A stretch of DNA of 64,000 nt, taken from positions 2,480,001-2,544,000 of the forward strand of contig NZ_CP102250.1 of assembly GCF_025144995.1 (NCBI RefSeq), given 5' to 3'. This stretch comes from Alistipes indistinctus YIT 12060. Its GTDB lineage: Bacteria > Bacteroidota > Bacteroidia > Bacteroidales > Rikenellaceae. Under the pieces are notes generated by a model. The model was not told the DNA's origin, did not search any database, and was given only the letters and a program-made list of their open reading frames with translations. Position numbers and translations under genes: made by a program. Positions 37,654 through 45,983 of this stretch are shown here, piece after piece. Each line of letters begins with the position of its first letter. Within the stretch, counting starts at the first letter, position 1.

Positions 37654-38604
37654 TTGGGATGCGTCTTTACTAAATCTATATATTTTCGAACTGAGCAGAC
37701 CACTGCAACCCAACCAACGAAAAGCTACCTTATTTCGATGGATTCCGTGCGCCGGATCGAGGACAGTATAATTGGTCCGGAGCCGAGCGGGGAATATTGC
37801 GTCGATCATTATAACTATTTCGGTCCTGAAACCACGACCAAGGGCCCGTTCATTACAACTCGGTGGGGACAATTATGGCTGTTCAATCAATATCATGCAA
37901 GTGCGATATATGGACCGACCATAGCCGTGGTGCAGTTAATGGCTTATTACAATTGGCCGCTTCCCATGCAGAACTATGAATCGCAATCCATCACGGTTTT
38001 CAACTGGCCGGAAGACCGGGGATATGTTTTCGGTCCTATCCTGCAAATGTATCCGGAAGCGGTCGAACGGGTTTCACGGGCATGTCATAAAGTGGTTAAT
38101 TTTTTACTTGAAAATGAGGGTGAGAGTTATGGAGTGACTGTCGAAGCGATAAAAAACACTTATGGAGAGTACGGATATATCGCCGATAAAATGGAATCTT
38201 ACTCATCTTCATTGATCAGAACAGATCTGGACAAGGCGCGACCGGTACTGATGAGCGGCTACAGTTCAACCAACTGGTGGGACGGAGACATGGGGGCAAG
38301 TGGTTGGATCGTCGATGGATATAAAGATACTTATTCCTCATATCAACTCGTTAGGACGTGGTATGATGCTTAAAATGAGGTGATTGATATGGAGTATTTT
38401 CCTGTTGTGCCGACTTCTACGAAATTACTTCATATCAATTGGGGATGGGACGGCAGAGGTGACGGATATTTCTTAGATGGTTTGTTCGCTCCCATGCAGG
38501 GGGATTCATACGATTTTCCGACTTTGGGAACAACGGACGATCACCATTATCGGTATACAGTTAAGCAACTGGTGAATTACCGGCGTCAACACGACCCGAA
38601 ATAA
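37654..38604 (+). pseudogene. Decayed C10 (streptopain/SpeB-like) cysteine protease
   Basis: One frame runs from 37654 to 38604, interrupted by TAA at 38371-38373. Both sides fit the C10 fold: ITTRWGQLWLFNQY, VVQLMAYYNWP, GWIVDGYKDTYSSYQLVRTWYD before the stop, and LLHINWGWDGRGDGYFLDGLF after it, the last being the family's hallmark. The catalytic Cys expected in the GCVATAMAQ-type motif is absent (YGPTIAVVQ instead), and the His of GHAWVVDGY is replaced (ASGWIVDGY). There is no signal peptide or complete propeptide; the first in-frame ATG is at 37739. I therefore read it as a dead, N-terminally eroded gene. It is AT-rich like the barrel gene before it. Confidence 0.75.
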
Positions 38605-38651
38605 GGTGTGTGAAATTGAGACCTTGAAATAATGAGAACGGTTGTCTTGTC

Positions 38652-38682
38652 AAAAAAAGCAGCGGATTCCGCTGCTTTTTTT
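38652..38682. terminator. Bidirectional terminator
   Basis: A7, GCAGCGG (38659-38665), ATT, CCGCTGC (38669-38675), T7. A symmetrical hairpin with A/T tracts on both sides, between the convergent C10 remnant and the GH172 gene. Confidence 0.88.
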
Positions 38683-38711
38683 GTCCGGATTAACATCTAC
38701 AGTGTTTGATT

Positions 38712-39866
38712 TTAAAGGTTATTCCGTTTTGATGTATCCCACGCCGGGAACGGCGCGTGCGGTTCGGTCTGGTACCAGTAGGCTACCGAGGAGATGTGGT
38801 CGTTCAGCTTGCGGTATTTGTTTTCCGCACTGCGCCACCAGCCGAGCGCCTGGATGGTCACTTTCAGATCTTTCCCGAACGTAATCGGGTCAAGCACGTG
38901 CCAGCGGTAGAGGCTCCAGCGGTTGGGAAGGCTGTCGGCCTCGTGCGCGGGAAGCGTGGTACCCGAATAGAGCCCCGAATAGCTTTGCGGGAACCCGTAG
39001 CTTCCGAGGAAGTAATCTTCCGTGCCGGTGCCGCAGATGGTCGGGAACTCCCGGTCGCCGTCGATGAAGAACTTGATCTCGCCTTCGCCGAACCAGTTGT
39101 TGTCGGTTTGCTGGGTCCAGGCCAGGAAGGTGCCTGCGTATTTGCCCCGGCCCTGTACCCCGTCGAGGATCACATACGGGTTCTGGGTGCGGGTGTCGGC
39201 CTGTCGCCACTGGGCGTGGAAATAGGCCGTGTTGCGCGGGATTTTGCCCAGTGAGTAGGTAATCTGGTAAGCCAGCAGCCGGAGTTCTTTGTCGCTTTGG
39301 TTCGTGAAGGTGATTTTCGCATGGTGCCGGAAGGGCATCGGCCAAAAGCAGTTCAGCGAATTGGCCGGGTTGACCGCCACCATCTGCGAATTGACCGGGG
39401 CGAAACGTTCGTGGCCTACGGCGAAAAAGTCGGGTGCCGGAACCTCCACCGAGGGGGCTTGCTCGCCGTCCCAGTAAAAACGAAGTACGTGGTCGCGGCT
39501 CAGCCCCTCCACCATCCAGATGTGGCGGATCGTACCGGGGCCGTCGGCATCCATCAGCGTGACCGTTTCACCCGCCTGCACGGCGATAAAAGGTCTCACT
39601 TTCCAGCCTTGGCCGAGACTATCGGCGGCGCGTGCGTTCGTGGCGCGGCTGTCGAGTGTCGAGTCGGGGTGGGCCCTGCCGCCTTGGCCCGGTTCGCCGG
39701 TCGGGTTTTCGGGCGTGATCGAGCGGGTTCGGCTGCCGTCGAGCAGCGGCAGGGTTTCCGGTCCGGGATAGACGGGTCCGGGGCCTCCGCAGCCAGTCAG
39801 GAGTGCGCCGGCCAATACGGACAGCAACAGACGTCTGCGGGAGAGTACAGATCGTTGATTCATCAT
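38712..39866 (-). CDS. DUF2961/GH172 family lipoprotein glycosidase
   Basis: 384 residues from the first of two Met codons at 39866/39863. The signal peptide RRRLLLSVLAGALLTGC ends in a lipobox, so the protein is a surface or periplasmic lipoprotein. A Pro/Gly/Ser/Arg-rich linker of about 50 residues follows. The DUF2961 core (about 85-384) shows DADGPGTIRHIWMVEG, RFYWDGEQAPSVEVPAPDFF, ITFTNQSDKELRLLAYQITY, GEGEIKFFIDGDREFPTICGTGTEDYFLGSYGF and the terminal VTIQALGWW strand; the conserved Glu residues of these motifs are candidates for catalysis. GH172 includes difructose dianhydride hydrolases and alpha-D-arabinofuranosidases. Substrate here is not known. GH36 lies upstream on the same strand, 125 bases away. 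Confidence 0.85.
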   Translation of the reverse strand: MMNQRSVLSRRRLLLSVLAGALLTGCGGPGPVYPGPETLPLLDGSRTRSITPENPTGEPGQGGRAHPDSTLDSRATNARAADSLGQGWKVRPFIAVQAGETVTLMDADGPGTIRHIWMVEGLSRDHVLRFYWDGEQAPSVEVPAPDFFAVGHERFAPVNSQMVAVNPANSLNCFWPMPFRHHAKITFTNQSDKELRLLAYQITYSLGKIPRNTAYFHAQWRQADTRTQNPYVILDGVQGRGKYAGTFLAWTQQTDNNWFGEGEIKFFIDGDREFPTICGTGTEDYFLGSYGFPQSYSGLYSGTTLPAHEADSLPNRWSLYRWHVLDPITFGKDLKVTIQALGWWRSAENKYRKLNDHISSVAYWYQTEPHAPFPAWDTSKRNNL

Positions 39867-39991
39867 GCGGGAAGTTAATCGGGTTTGGTTGTATGTGATT
39901 AGAATGAAAACTGCCAAGGAGCCGCAGCGTTTACGGCGGGAGGGTTTGCGGAGCTAATACCTGACAGTGGCCGGATCGGGGCGACGTGCCT

Positions 39992-42112
39992 TTATCGCGC
40001 TGTTTCGGGTGTGGTCGCGGTGTAATGCAGCAGCAGCGAACCCCGTTTCTGCGGAATTTGCAGCATCAGCCCGTCGAGCAGTTGGCGGCCGTCCATGCGC
40101 AGTGTCAGTCCGGTATTGTCGTTGTAAACGTCGTAGGCCGCAGCCGGGTCTATGCCCGAAAGCCGTACCGTAATGCGGTCGGAAACCGCTTCGGGCCGGC
40201 GGAATGCGACCACGATGCCCGAGTTGTCCGAAGGACGGTGCATCTGGTAAGCGAGCCAGATACTGTCGCTTTGCGTGTCGATGATGCCGGTGAGCGGGTA
40301 ATAGTCCTCATAATAATAGGGACGGTATTTCTTGAAGTTCGCAATTGCGCGCTGGATGTCGGCTACTTTGAGTTTGCGCGTGGAGAGGTCCCAGGTGGCG
40401 ACCACCGCTGCGCCGAGGCTCGAACGGGTCGAGTAGTCGTCGGTCTCCCACATTCCGGTGCCGTGCTGCGGCAGGAAAAAGTTGAGCCCGTAGGTGTGGC
40501 TCTGGTAGCCGGTCACCTCGCCGTACGGGTAGTCGGTGCGCCACAACGGCGCGCTGCGCGAAAGGGTTTCGAGGTCGATGCGCCGTCCCCCGGCCGCGCA
40601 GTTGTCGATCAACAGCCGCGGGAAGCGTGACAGCAGGTAGTCCCAGTAGGTGTACAGTCCTTCGATGTGGCGGATCTCCGTCATGCCGATCCGGTCGGGT
40701 TGCTCGTTGTCTTCCCAAAACGGCTTGGGCGGATGGTTGAAGTCCTGCCGGTAGATGTCGATCCCTTCCCGCTCGATCATGTCGCCGACGTGCGTGCAGA
40801 GCCATTCCAATGCCTCGGGATTGCCTAGATCCAGCAGTGCCGAGTTGCGCCGGGGGGTATGCAGCAACCACGGCTGGTGTTCCCGCGCGAGCCATGATCC
40901 GCGGCTGACGCGTTCGGGTTCGAACCAGAGCAGGAAACGGGCGCCGAGCCGGTGCGCTTCGTCCGAAAGCGGCCGTAGGCCGTTCGGGAAGCGTGTCGTG
41001 TCGGGCGTCCACGTGCCGACGCAGTCGCACCAGTCGTAGACCGGGGCCCCGCTGTCGGTGTACCAGCCCGCATCTAACCAGAATACCTCCGGCACGAGGT
41101 TGAACTGCTTGTGCCGCCGTGCCATCGCGATAGCCATCTCTTCGGTCAGGCAGCCGTTTTCGGTGCAGGGCTCGGGGCCGGGCAGCGCGAACCCTGAAGC
41201 GTAGGGGTATTCGGCGAATTTGCCGTCGAGCTGGCGGCTGTGGTGTGCGAGCAGGAAACGGCGGAATTTGTTTTGCCCGGTCATCAGGTTGTCGCCGTTC
41301 CAGAACATCAGGCTCACCAACGGCGTGCGGATGCGTTCGCCCGGTTTCAGGTAGAGGTGGAACCGTTCCATCCCGGTCTGCAGGGTCAGGGCGCTCCTCG
41401 TTCCCGGTGCCGTGACATTGCCCGAACGTACGGCCTGCCGGTTGGCGATGGGTGCGGAAGTGCCGCCGGTCAGCGCAGCCTGCCAACCGCCGCTCCAGCC
41501 GATGGCGGCCATGACGCCCTGCCGTCCGTTAGGAGCGATCAGGTTGAACATCGGAAAAGCCGTGCAGTCCGACGAGCGGCCTCCCTGCGGCGCTAAGCGG
41601 ATCGTGCTGTCGGCGGGAAGCTCGCGTTGCGATACCATGAAATCGGCGCGTGAACCGACGCTGCCCCGCGCACTCAACAGCGAGAAGGTGCCGGGCGTGC
41701 GGTTCGTGAAAGTCAGGTCGGCCACGTCGTTCCGTTCGAGGATCGGCGTATCGGTTTGCGAGGTATTGGTAAAGTGCAGGACCCATTCGACGGCGTGGAA
41801 ATCTTTGAATCCGGTTACGTCGCATTCCACTTTCAGCCCGGTGGCCGGGTCGGTGTAAATATGGCGCTCGCGTACGGTCTGCGGATCGGGGCTTGCGATC
41901 TTTTCTTTTTCATATTGCCAGCGCGTGAGGAATTCCGACGAGGGAATGCCGTTGTAGACGAACGAGAAAGGCGGTTGTTTGCCTTTGGCAAAACGTGCGG
42001 CGATCCACTCCGCGACATCGGGCGTGCCGTCGAGCCGGACGGTAGTCTGTGCGTGCGAAACGAGCGGGCAAAGCAGGAGGGCGAGTACCAGCATCCGTAT
42101 CGGGAACGGCAT
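39992..42112 (-). CDS. GH36-type alpha-galactosidase (secreted)
   Basis: 706 residues from ATG 42112 (MPFPIRMLVLALLLCPLVSHAQ, a signal peptide); the frame extends to 42262, but that part lacks signal character and covers hairpin repeats. Layout: N-terminal beta-sandwich (about 25-310), then the (beta/alpha)8 barrel with PEVFWLDAGWY, WFEPERVSRGSW and the nucleophile D457 in DIYRQDFN. The acid/base is D527 in APLWRTDYPYGE, and ending strands form the C-terminal beta domain. It would release terminal alpha-galactose from oligosaccharides in the periplasm or outside the cell. Together with GH172 downstream it looks like a small glycan-use unit, without SusC/D or regulator. Confidence 0.88.
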   Translation of the reverse strand: MPFPIRMLVLALLLCPLVSHAQTTVRLDGTPDVAEWIAARFAKGKQPPFSFVYNGIPSSEFLTRWQYEKEKIASPDPQTVRERHIYTDPATGLKVECDVTGFKDFHAVEWVLHFTNTSQTDTPILERNDVADLTFTNRTPGTFSLLSARGSVGSRADFMVSQRELPADSTIRLAPQGGRSSDCTAFPMFNLIAPNGRQGVMAAIGWSGGWQAALTGGTSAPIANRQAVRSGNVTAPGTRSALTLQTGMERFHLYLKPGERIRTPLVSLMFWNGDNLMTGQNKFRRFLLAHHSRQLDGKFAEYPYASGFALPGPEPCTENGCLTEEMAIAMARRHKQFNLVPEVFWLDAGWYTDSGAPVYDWCDCVGTWTPDTTRFPNGLRPLSDEAHRLGARFLLWFEPERVSRGSWLAREHQPWLLHTPRRNSALLDLGNPEALEWLCTHVGDMIEREGIDIYRQDFNHPPKPFWEDNEQPDRIGMTEIRHIEGLYTYWDYLLSRFPRLLIDNCAAGGRRIDLETLSRSAPLWRTDYPYGEVTGYQSHTYGLNFFLPQHGTGMWETDDYSTRSSLGAAVVATWDLSTRKLKVADIQRAIANFKKYRPYYYEDYYPLTGIIDTQSDSIWLAYQMHRPSDNSGIVVAFRRPEAVSDRITVRLSGIDPAAAYDVYNDNTGLTLRMDGRQLLDGLMLQIPQKRGSLLLHYTATTPETAR

Positions 42113-42133
42113 AGTTGCTTTGTGTGTGGACAA

Positions 42134-42185
42134 TTCGGTCCGGCAAGGCCGGATTCCGGAACAGGTTCGGTCCGGCAAGACCGGA
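42134..42185 (-). repeat. Two near-identical 20-base hairpin repeats upstream of GH36
   Basis: Copies at 42134-42153 and 42166-42185 are both TTCGGTCCGGCAAGrCCGGA, differing only at r (G in the first, A in the second). Each folds as TCCGG-5 bases-CCGGA. The terminator at 42250-42281 carries the same GGTCCGG core. They lie in the GH36 5' leader. Confidence 0.75.
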
Positions 42186-42249
42186 CACTGCAGGAGCAAT
42201 GAAAGCGTGCGGGAGAGTTGCATGGAACGGTTCGGTTTAGGTTCGTAGA

Positions 42250-42281
42250 AACGGTCCGGCACTTCGTAGCGCCGGACCGTT
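42250..42281 (-). terminator. Terminator of the phosphopantetheinyl transferase gene
   Basis: AACGGTCCGGC (42250-42260), 10-base loop, GCCGGACCGTT (42271-42281): a perfect 11-bp stem. On the minus strand the tail is TTTCT. It lies 16 bases after the stop at 42298. Confidence 0.7.
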
Positions 42282-42297
42282 GTAAAGATAGCGAAAA

Positions 42298-43116
42298 TTA
42301 TCCGATTCCGTATACGCAGCAGATGCCTTCGACGGTAAAGCCGTGTAGTTGTAACGTTTTTCCGGCGGCAGTGACGGTCAGTCGGTGGAATGTCTCCAGG
42401 GCCGGGAATCCTGTCCCGGAGGGATTTGTACGGGTGGTTTCCGGGTGAATTTCGGTGATGCGGATGTCATGCAGCAGGCTCAGGCCGCTTATCCGTACCC
42501 ATTTATATACGGCCTCTTTTGCACACCAGACCAGTGCGGGGAAAAGAGCTTCGGGAAGGGCGCACGGTTGTAGCGCCTGTTCCTGCGGGGAGATGAAGCG
42601 CCGCGCCGCGCGGGAGAAATCCGAGTCGGCAGGCTCGATGTCCACCGCGCAAGGCTGCGCAGAGAGAATGACCGCCGCGTAGCCGTGCGAATGGCTGACG
42701 CCGATGTGGCGCAGCGGGGCGAACTCTCCCGTTTGCAGCGGGTCGCCGAACCGGGTGTGTTCGAATGGAATGTTGTCGGATCGAGCGTTTTTGTGCAGGC
42801 CGGTGTCGGGCCGTATGCAATTTTGCCGGTGCGGGAGCCCTCCCGGTATGTCCGCCGGAGTATTCTGGCCGGATGACGGGAAAACTAATACGGGGCCTCC
42901 TTCCGGATCGTGCGCCGCGTGTGCTTCGGGCAGCAGCGCGTGCAACAGCGCATGCCAGGCCAGATATTCGAGCCGGCGGCGGGGGGCGGCGAATGCGGCG
43001 GCCTCCTGCTGTTCTGCGACGGTGCAGAGCGATGCGAGCGGGGTTTCCTCTTCGTCGATCCGCCAAAGGGCCAAGATCGTGCCTCCGGGTAGCGGTAGTT
43101 TCAGGTGAACGGGCAT
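42298..43116 (-). CDS. 4'-phosphopantetheinyl transferase (Sfp-type), with an internal insertion
   Basis: 272 residues from ATG 43116 (MPVHLKLPLPGGTILALWRID), which lines up with relatives; the frame also allows a start 10 codons earlier. It transfers phosphopantetheine from CoA to carrier proteins. Motifs: the GVSHSHGYAAVILS strand, CAVDIEPADSDF with magnesium-binding Asp/Glu, and WCAKEAVYKW. Between HDPEGGPVLVF and RHIGVSHSHGY, residues about 80-137 (bases 42706-42879) form a Pro/Gly/Asn-rich stretch missing from ordinary homologs of about 210-220 residues. Frame and motifs are intact. TATCTTTG at 43179-43186 (minus) with GTTG 18 bases further upstream is its probable promoter. Confidence 0.85.
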   Translation of the reverse strand: MPVHLKLPLPGGTILALWRIDEEETPLASLCTVAEQQEAAAFAAPRRRLEYLAWHALLHALLPEAHAAHDPEGGPVLVFPSSGQNTPADIPGGLPHRQNCIRPDTGLHKNARSDNIPFEHTRFGDPLQTGEFAPLRHIGVSHSHGYAAVILSAQPCAVDIEPADSDFSRAARRFISPQEQALQPCALPEALFPALVWCAKEAVYKWVRISGLSLLHDIRITEIHPETTRTNPSGTGFPALETFHRLTVTAAGKTLQLHGFTVEGICCVYGIG

Positions 43117-43591
43117 GGATTCCGGTGAAATTGAGTCCCGGCGCATTCATTCTACGCGGGCCGTGATGAATCGTTTAACAAAGATAGGAATATTTCCGGC
43201 AAAGCAACGGCGATCCTGCCGGCGGGAGATGCCGATTAGGTTCTTTGTTCCGGAAATGAAGGTGTCGAAAGGCTTTGAGGTAGAAAAAATACGGGTAAAA
43301 CGAACGTCTTCCCTTTATATGCGAATGTAATACTTTTTTTGACACGAAAAAAAACATTTGTAATAATTTTTATACCAACAATTTAACCTGTGTCATTGTT
43401 CCGCTGCCGGAGTCGTTTCGTCCTGGGACGATCGATGTATGTTTTTAATGTTCGTTTTATGCGCGTAAAATTTTTCTGACGGCATGAAATTCAACGAAAG
43501 AGACGGGTGGCGCATGGGACCGTGGGGAAGAAAACGGGCGGACGGCTTTCCGATAAGTAGCGCGATTGCGCGGGAATGAAAACATATCGGA
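43117..43591 (+). other. AT-rich divergent spacer before the surface cluster
   Basis: 475 bases between the transferase and the DUF3575 gene. The -7 box of the transferase is at 43179-43186 (minus strand). For the plus strand, TAATTTTT at 43364-43371 with TTTG at 43338-43341, and TATGTTTT at 43438-43445 with TTTC at 43416-43419, are candidates; neither has both ideal boxes and spacing. The stretch 43325-43395 is strongly AT-rich. No gene is supported. Confidence 0.4.
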
Positions 43592-44818
43592 ATGAGGCTA
43601 AGACGATGGATGTTGGTAGCGGCGGTCTTTGTACCGCTGAGCTTATCGGCCGGACAGGACGCTGATCTGGCGTGCGATCACGGTAGGCAGGAAACCCCTG
43701 CGGCGGAAGATACCTGCCGGGTCGTTTTCCGGTTTTCCCCGAAGAAACTGATGTTCCAGGCTCCGTTCCGGGGAAACGAGACGGGAATCGCCCGCCTGAC
43801 GGAAATGATCCGGCAGCACCGGGATTCGATAGAGGCGGACCGCGCTAAAATCAGGGTTGAGGGATATTGTCCTTCGTACGGGAGCGTGGAGGCGAACCTG
43901 GCCGCTGCAAAAAACCGGAGCAATCAGGTTAAATCCTATTTCATTACACACGAGCGGTTGCGGGAAGAGCATTTCCGCACGTTCAATTCGGCGCGGGCAT
44001 GGAACGGGCAGCACGATGTGGTCGTGGTGGCCTATTGCATGACCGGAGACCGTGCGGCGGATAAGCGGACAGCCGGAGCGCCGGGCCGGGAAGGGAGTAT
44101 CTCCTCTGGAATGGGTGCTGCAAGGGTTGGTGATGATGATACTGGTGGCAGTACCGCCGGTTCTGTCTCTCCGGCTGTTTCGTTACCGGACGGCCCGGAA
44201 TCCGGGGGACCGCCCGATACTCCTGACGATGCTCCCGGATCGGGGAATTTGTCTCCGGGAGCGGTTGCCGCCGCGGATCGTCCGGTGCGGGAAACGGCTC
44301 CCGCGCCGTCCTTCCGGATGGCCGTCAAGACCAACCTCGCGGTGTGGGCCGCAACGGTGGCCAACCTGGGGGTCGAGTTCGGTTTCGGCAGGCATTATTC
44401 GGTCGATGTGCCGGTTATTTACTCCCCGTACACCGTGCGGCGGGTATACCGGATGAACCTGTTTGCCGTGCAACCCGAGTTCCGTTACTGGCTCGACCGT
44501 CCGTTCCGGGGCCATTTTTTCGGGTTCCACCTGCACAGCGGCGGATTCAACATCGCGGTCGATGCCCGGACCCGCTATCAGGATTGTCGGCCCTTCTGGG
44601 GTGCGGGGATCAGCTACGGTTATGTCGTGCCGCTGAACCGCTGCTGGGGCGCGGAATTCACCCTCGGCGCCGGTTTCGTCAATGTGAAATACGACCAGTT
44701 TTACAACATCCCGAACGGCGCGCGGTACGGGCACGGCCTGACCCATACCTACTGGGGCGTAACGCGTGCCGGGATTACGCTGCTGTACCGTTTCGGGTTT
44801 AAAAAGGAGGACCGATGA
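43592..44818 (+). CDS. OmpA-like domain plus DUF3575 outer-membrane protein
   Basis: 408 residues with signal peptide (MRLRRWMLVAAVFVPLSLSAG). Residues about 45-150 resemble an OmpA-type domain: the VFRFSPKKLMF strand, IRVEGYCPSYGSVEANLAAAKNRS and NQVKSYF (compare the OmpA pattern of Gly-x-x-D/S, N-x-x-L/A, R-x-x-x-V). A disordered Gly/Pro/Asp/Ser linker (about 155-240) follows, then DUF3575 (about 245-408) with AVKTNLAVWAATVANLGVEF, HYSVDVPVIYSPY, VQPEFRYWLDRPFRGHFFG and the WGAGISYGY / GAEFTLGAGF barrel strands. DUF3575 proteins are often the first gene of Bacteroidota fimbrillin (Mfa/Fim) clusters. Its stop overlaps the next start (ATGA). Confidence 0.82.
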   Translation: MRLRRWMLVAAVFVPLSLSAGQDADLACDHGRQETPAAEDTCRVVFRFSPKKLMFQAPFRGNETGIARLTEMIRQHRDSIEADRAKIRVEGYCPSYGSVEANLAAAKNRSNQVKSYFITHERLREEHFRTFNSARAWNGQHDVVVVAYCMTGDRAADKRTAGAPGREGSISSGMGAARVGDDDTGGSTAGSVSPAVSLPDGPESGGPPDTPDDAPGSGNLSPGAVAAADRPVRETAPAPSFRMAVKTNLAVWAATVANLGVEFGFGRHYSVDVPVIYSPYTVRRVYRMNLFAVQPEFRYWLDRPFRGHFFGFHLHSGGFNIAVDARTRYQDCRPFWGAGISYGYVVPLNRCWGAEFTLGAGFVNVKYDQFYNIPNGARYGHGLTHTYWGVTRAGITLLYRFGFKKEDR

Positions 44819-45918
44819 TGAAAATATATGCCCGTCTTGCCGCTGCCGTACTGATCGCCTGTTTTTCAGCGGGTCTTTCTGCCTGTAATTCGTTCCACGA
44901 ATGGCCCGAAGGCGGAGGCGACGATCCCACGCTGATCCGGACCACGCTCCGGCTGCATGTCGACTGTACTCCGTTTGCGGAGGGTGCCGGGCAGGCGGCC
45001 GAATCCTCCGGCGACTATCAATTGCGCTGGACGGTCGACCTGTTTGCCGATGGGGGAGGTTCCCAAAGCGGGAGGGTCGCCCGGGAGGTGGTGACCAGTG
45101 CCGGGACGCCCGGCGGCGAAACCACCTTCGAAGTGCCGTTCGATCTGCATGCCGGTAAATACCGGGTCTGCGTCTGGGGCGATTATGTCCGGAAGGGGGC
45201 AACCGCCGATGTATATTACAATACGGCCGATTTGAGCGCGGTAACGGTGATTTTTCCCTATACGGGCAGCACCGATGCCAGAGATGCCTTTTCGGGTTGT
45301 GCGGAGATCGACCTGACACCGTACCGTGACCGTTATTTCGCCGAAGTGGACGCCGATGTGACGTTGCAGCGCGCTTGCGGCAAATTCAGGATACGGACCA
45401 ACGACCTGGCCGAACTGGCAGCCCGCCGCCGGACTTTACAGGAGAGTCCCGGGCCGCGCGTCCGGCCTGCAAATCCGGATGGGATCCGGACCGGAGGCGA
45501 ATCGAAAGCCGGATCCGATGCCGCCGGGATTATCCCGCCTGTTCCGGTGACGGTTCGGGTCTCATATTCGAGCTATTTTCCGTGCGGCTATAATGTAACC
45601 ACCGGATATGCGACTGGCGGGGATTTCCGGACCGATGTGGCTTTTACCGGGGCTGTTTCGGAATTGGGCGCGACCTCGGCGGTGCTGGCCTTCGACTATG
45701 TGTTCATCTGCACCGAATCCACCGTGGTCTATGCCGATATAGAGGCATATGACGCTGCCGGAGGCCTCATTTCTCGAAACACCGGGATCCGCGTTCCCCT
45801 CGAGCGTGGTAAACTCACGACCGTTGAGGGGGCATTCCTGACCCAAAGTTACGACAACGGCGATATCGGTATCGACGACCGTTTCGACGGGGAGATCGTC
45901 GTGACGCTGCCGAACTGA
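44815..45918 (+). CDS. DUF6562 (fimbrillin-like) lipoprotein
   Basis: 367 residues, with lipoprotein signal (LIACFSAGLSAC). AAGGAGG at 44804-44810 is a strong ribosome site, rare in this phylum; it is best spaced for the second of the two ATG codons (44818). The mature part is beta-rich and matches the DUF6562 pattern: TTLRLHVDCTPF, YQLRWTVDLFADGG, CVWGDYVRKGATADVYYNT, the ACGKFRIRTNDL strand, and ends VPLERGKLTTVEGAFLTQ. A Pro/Arg/Gly-rich stretch near residues 205-240 breaks the domain. DUF6562 proteins are related to fimbrillins and usually lie with DUF3575 genes, as here. Role inferred: subunit or anchor of a surface fibre. Confidence 0.75.
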   Translation: MMKIYARLAAAVLIACFSAGLSACNSFHEWPEGGGDDPTLIRTTLRLHVDCTPFAEGAGQAAESSGDYQLRWTVDLFADGGGSQSGRVAREVVTSAGTPGGETTFEVPFDLHAGKYRVCVWGDYVRKGATADVYYNTADLSAVTVIFPYTGSTDARDAFSGCAEIDLTPYRDRYFAEVDADVTLQRACGKFRIRTNDLAELAARRRTLQESPGPRVRPANPDGIRTGGESKAGSDAAGIIPPVPVTVRVSYSSYFPCGYNVTTGYATGGDFRTDVAFTGAVSELGATSAVLAFDYVFICTESTVVYADIEAYDAAGGLISRNTGIRVPLERGKLTTVEGAFLTQSYDNGDIGIDDRFDGEIVVTLPN

Positions 45919-45983
45919 CCCTGCGACGGGACAAATTGCATTTCAATCTTTCCGGTATTATAAAACCCCAAAACAAATTCGCT

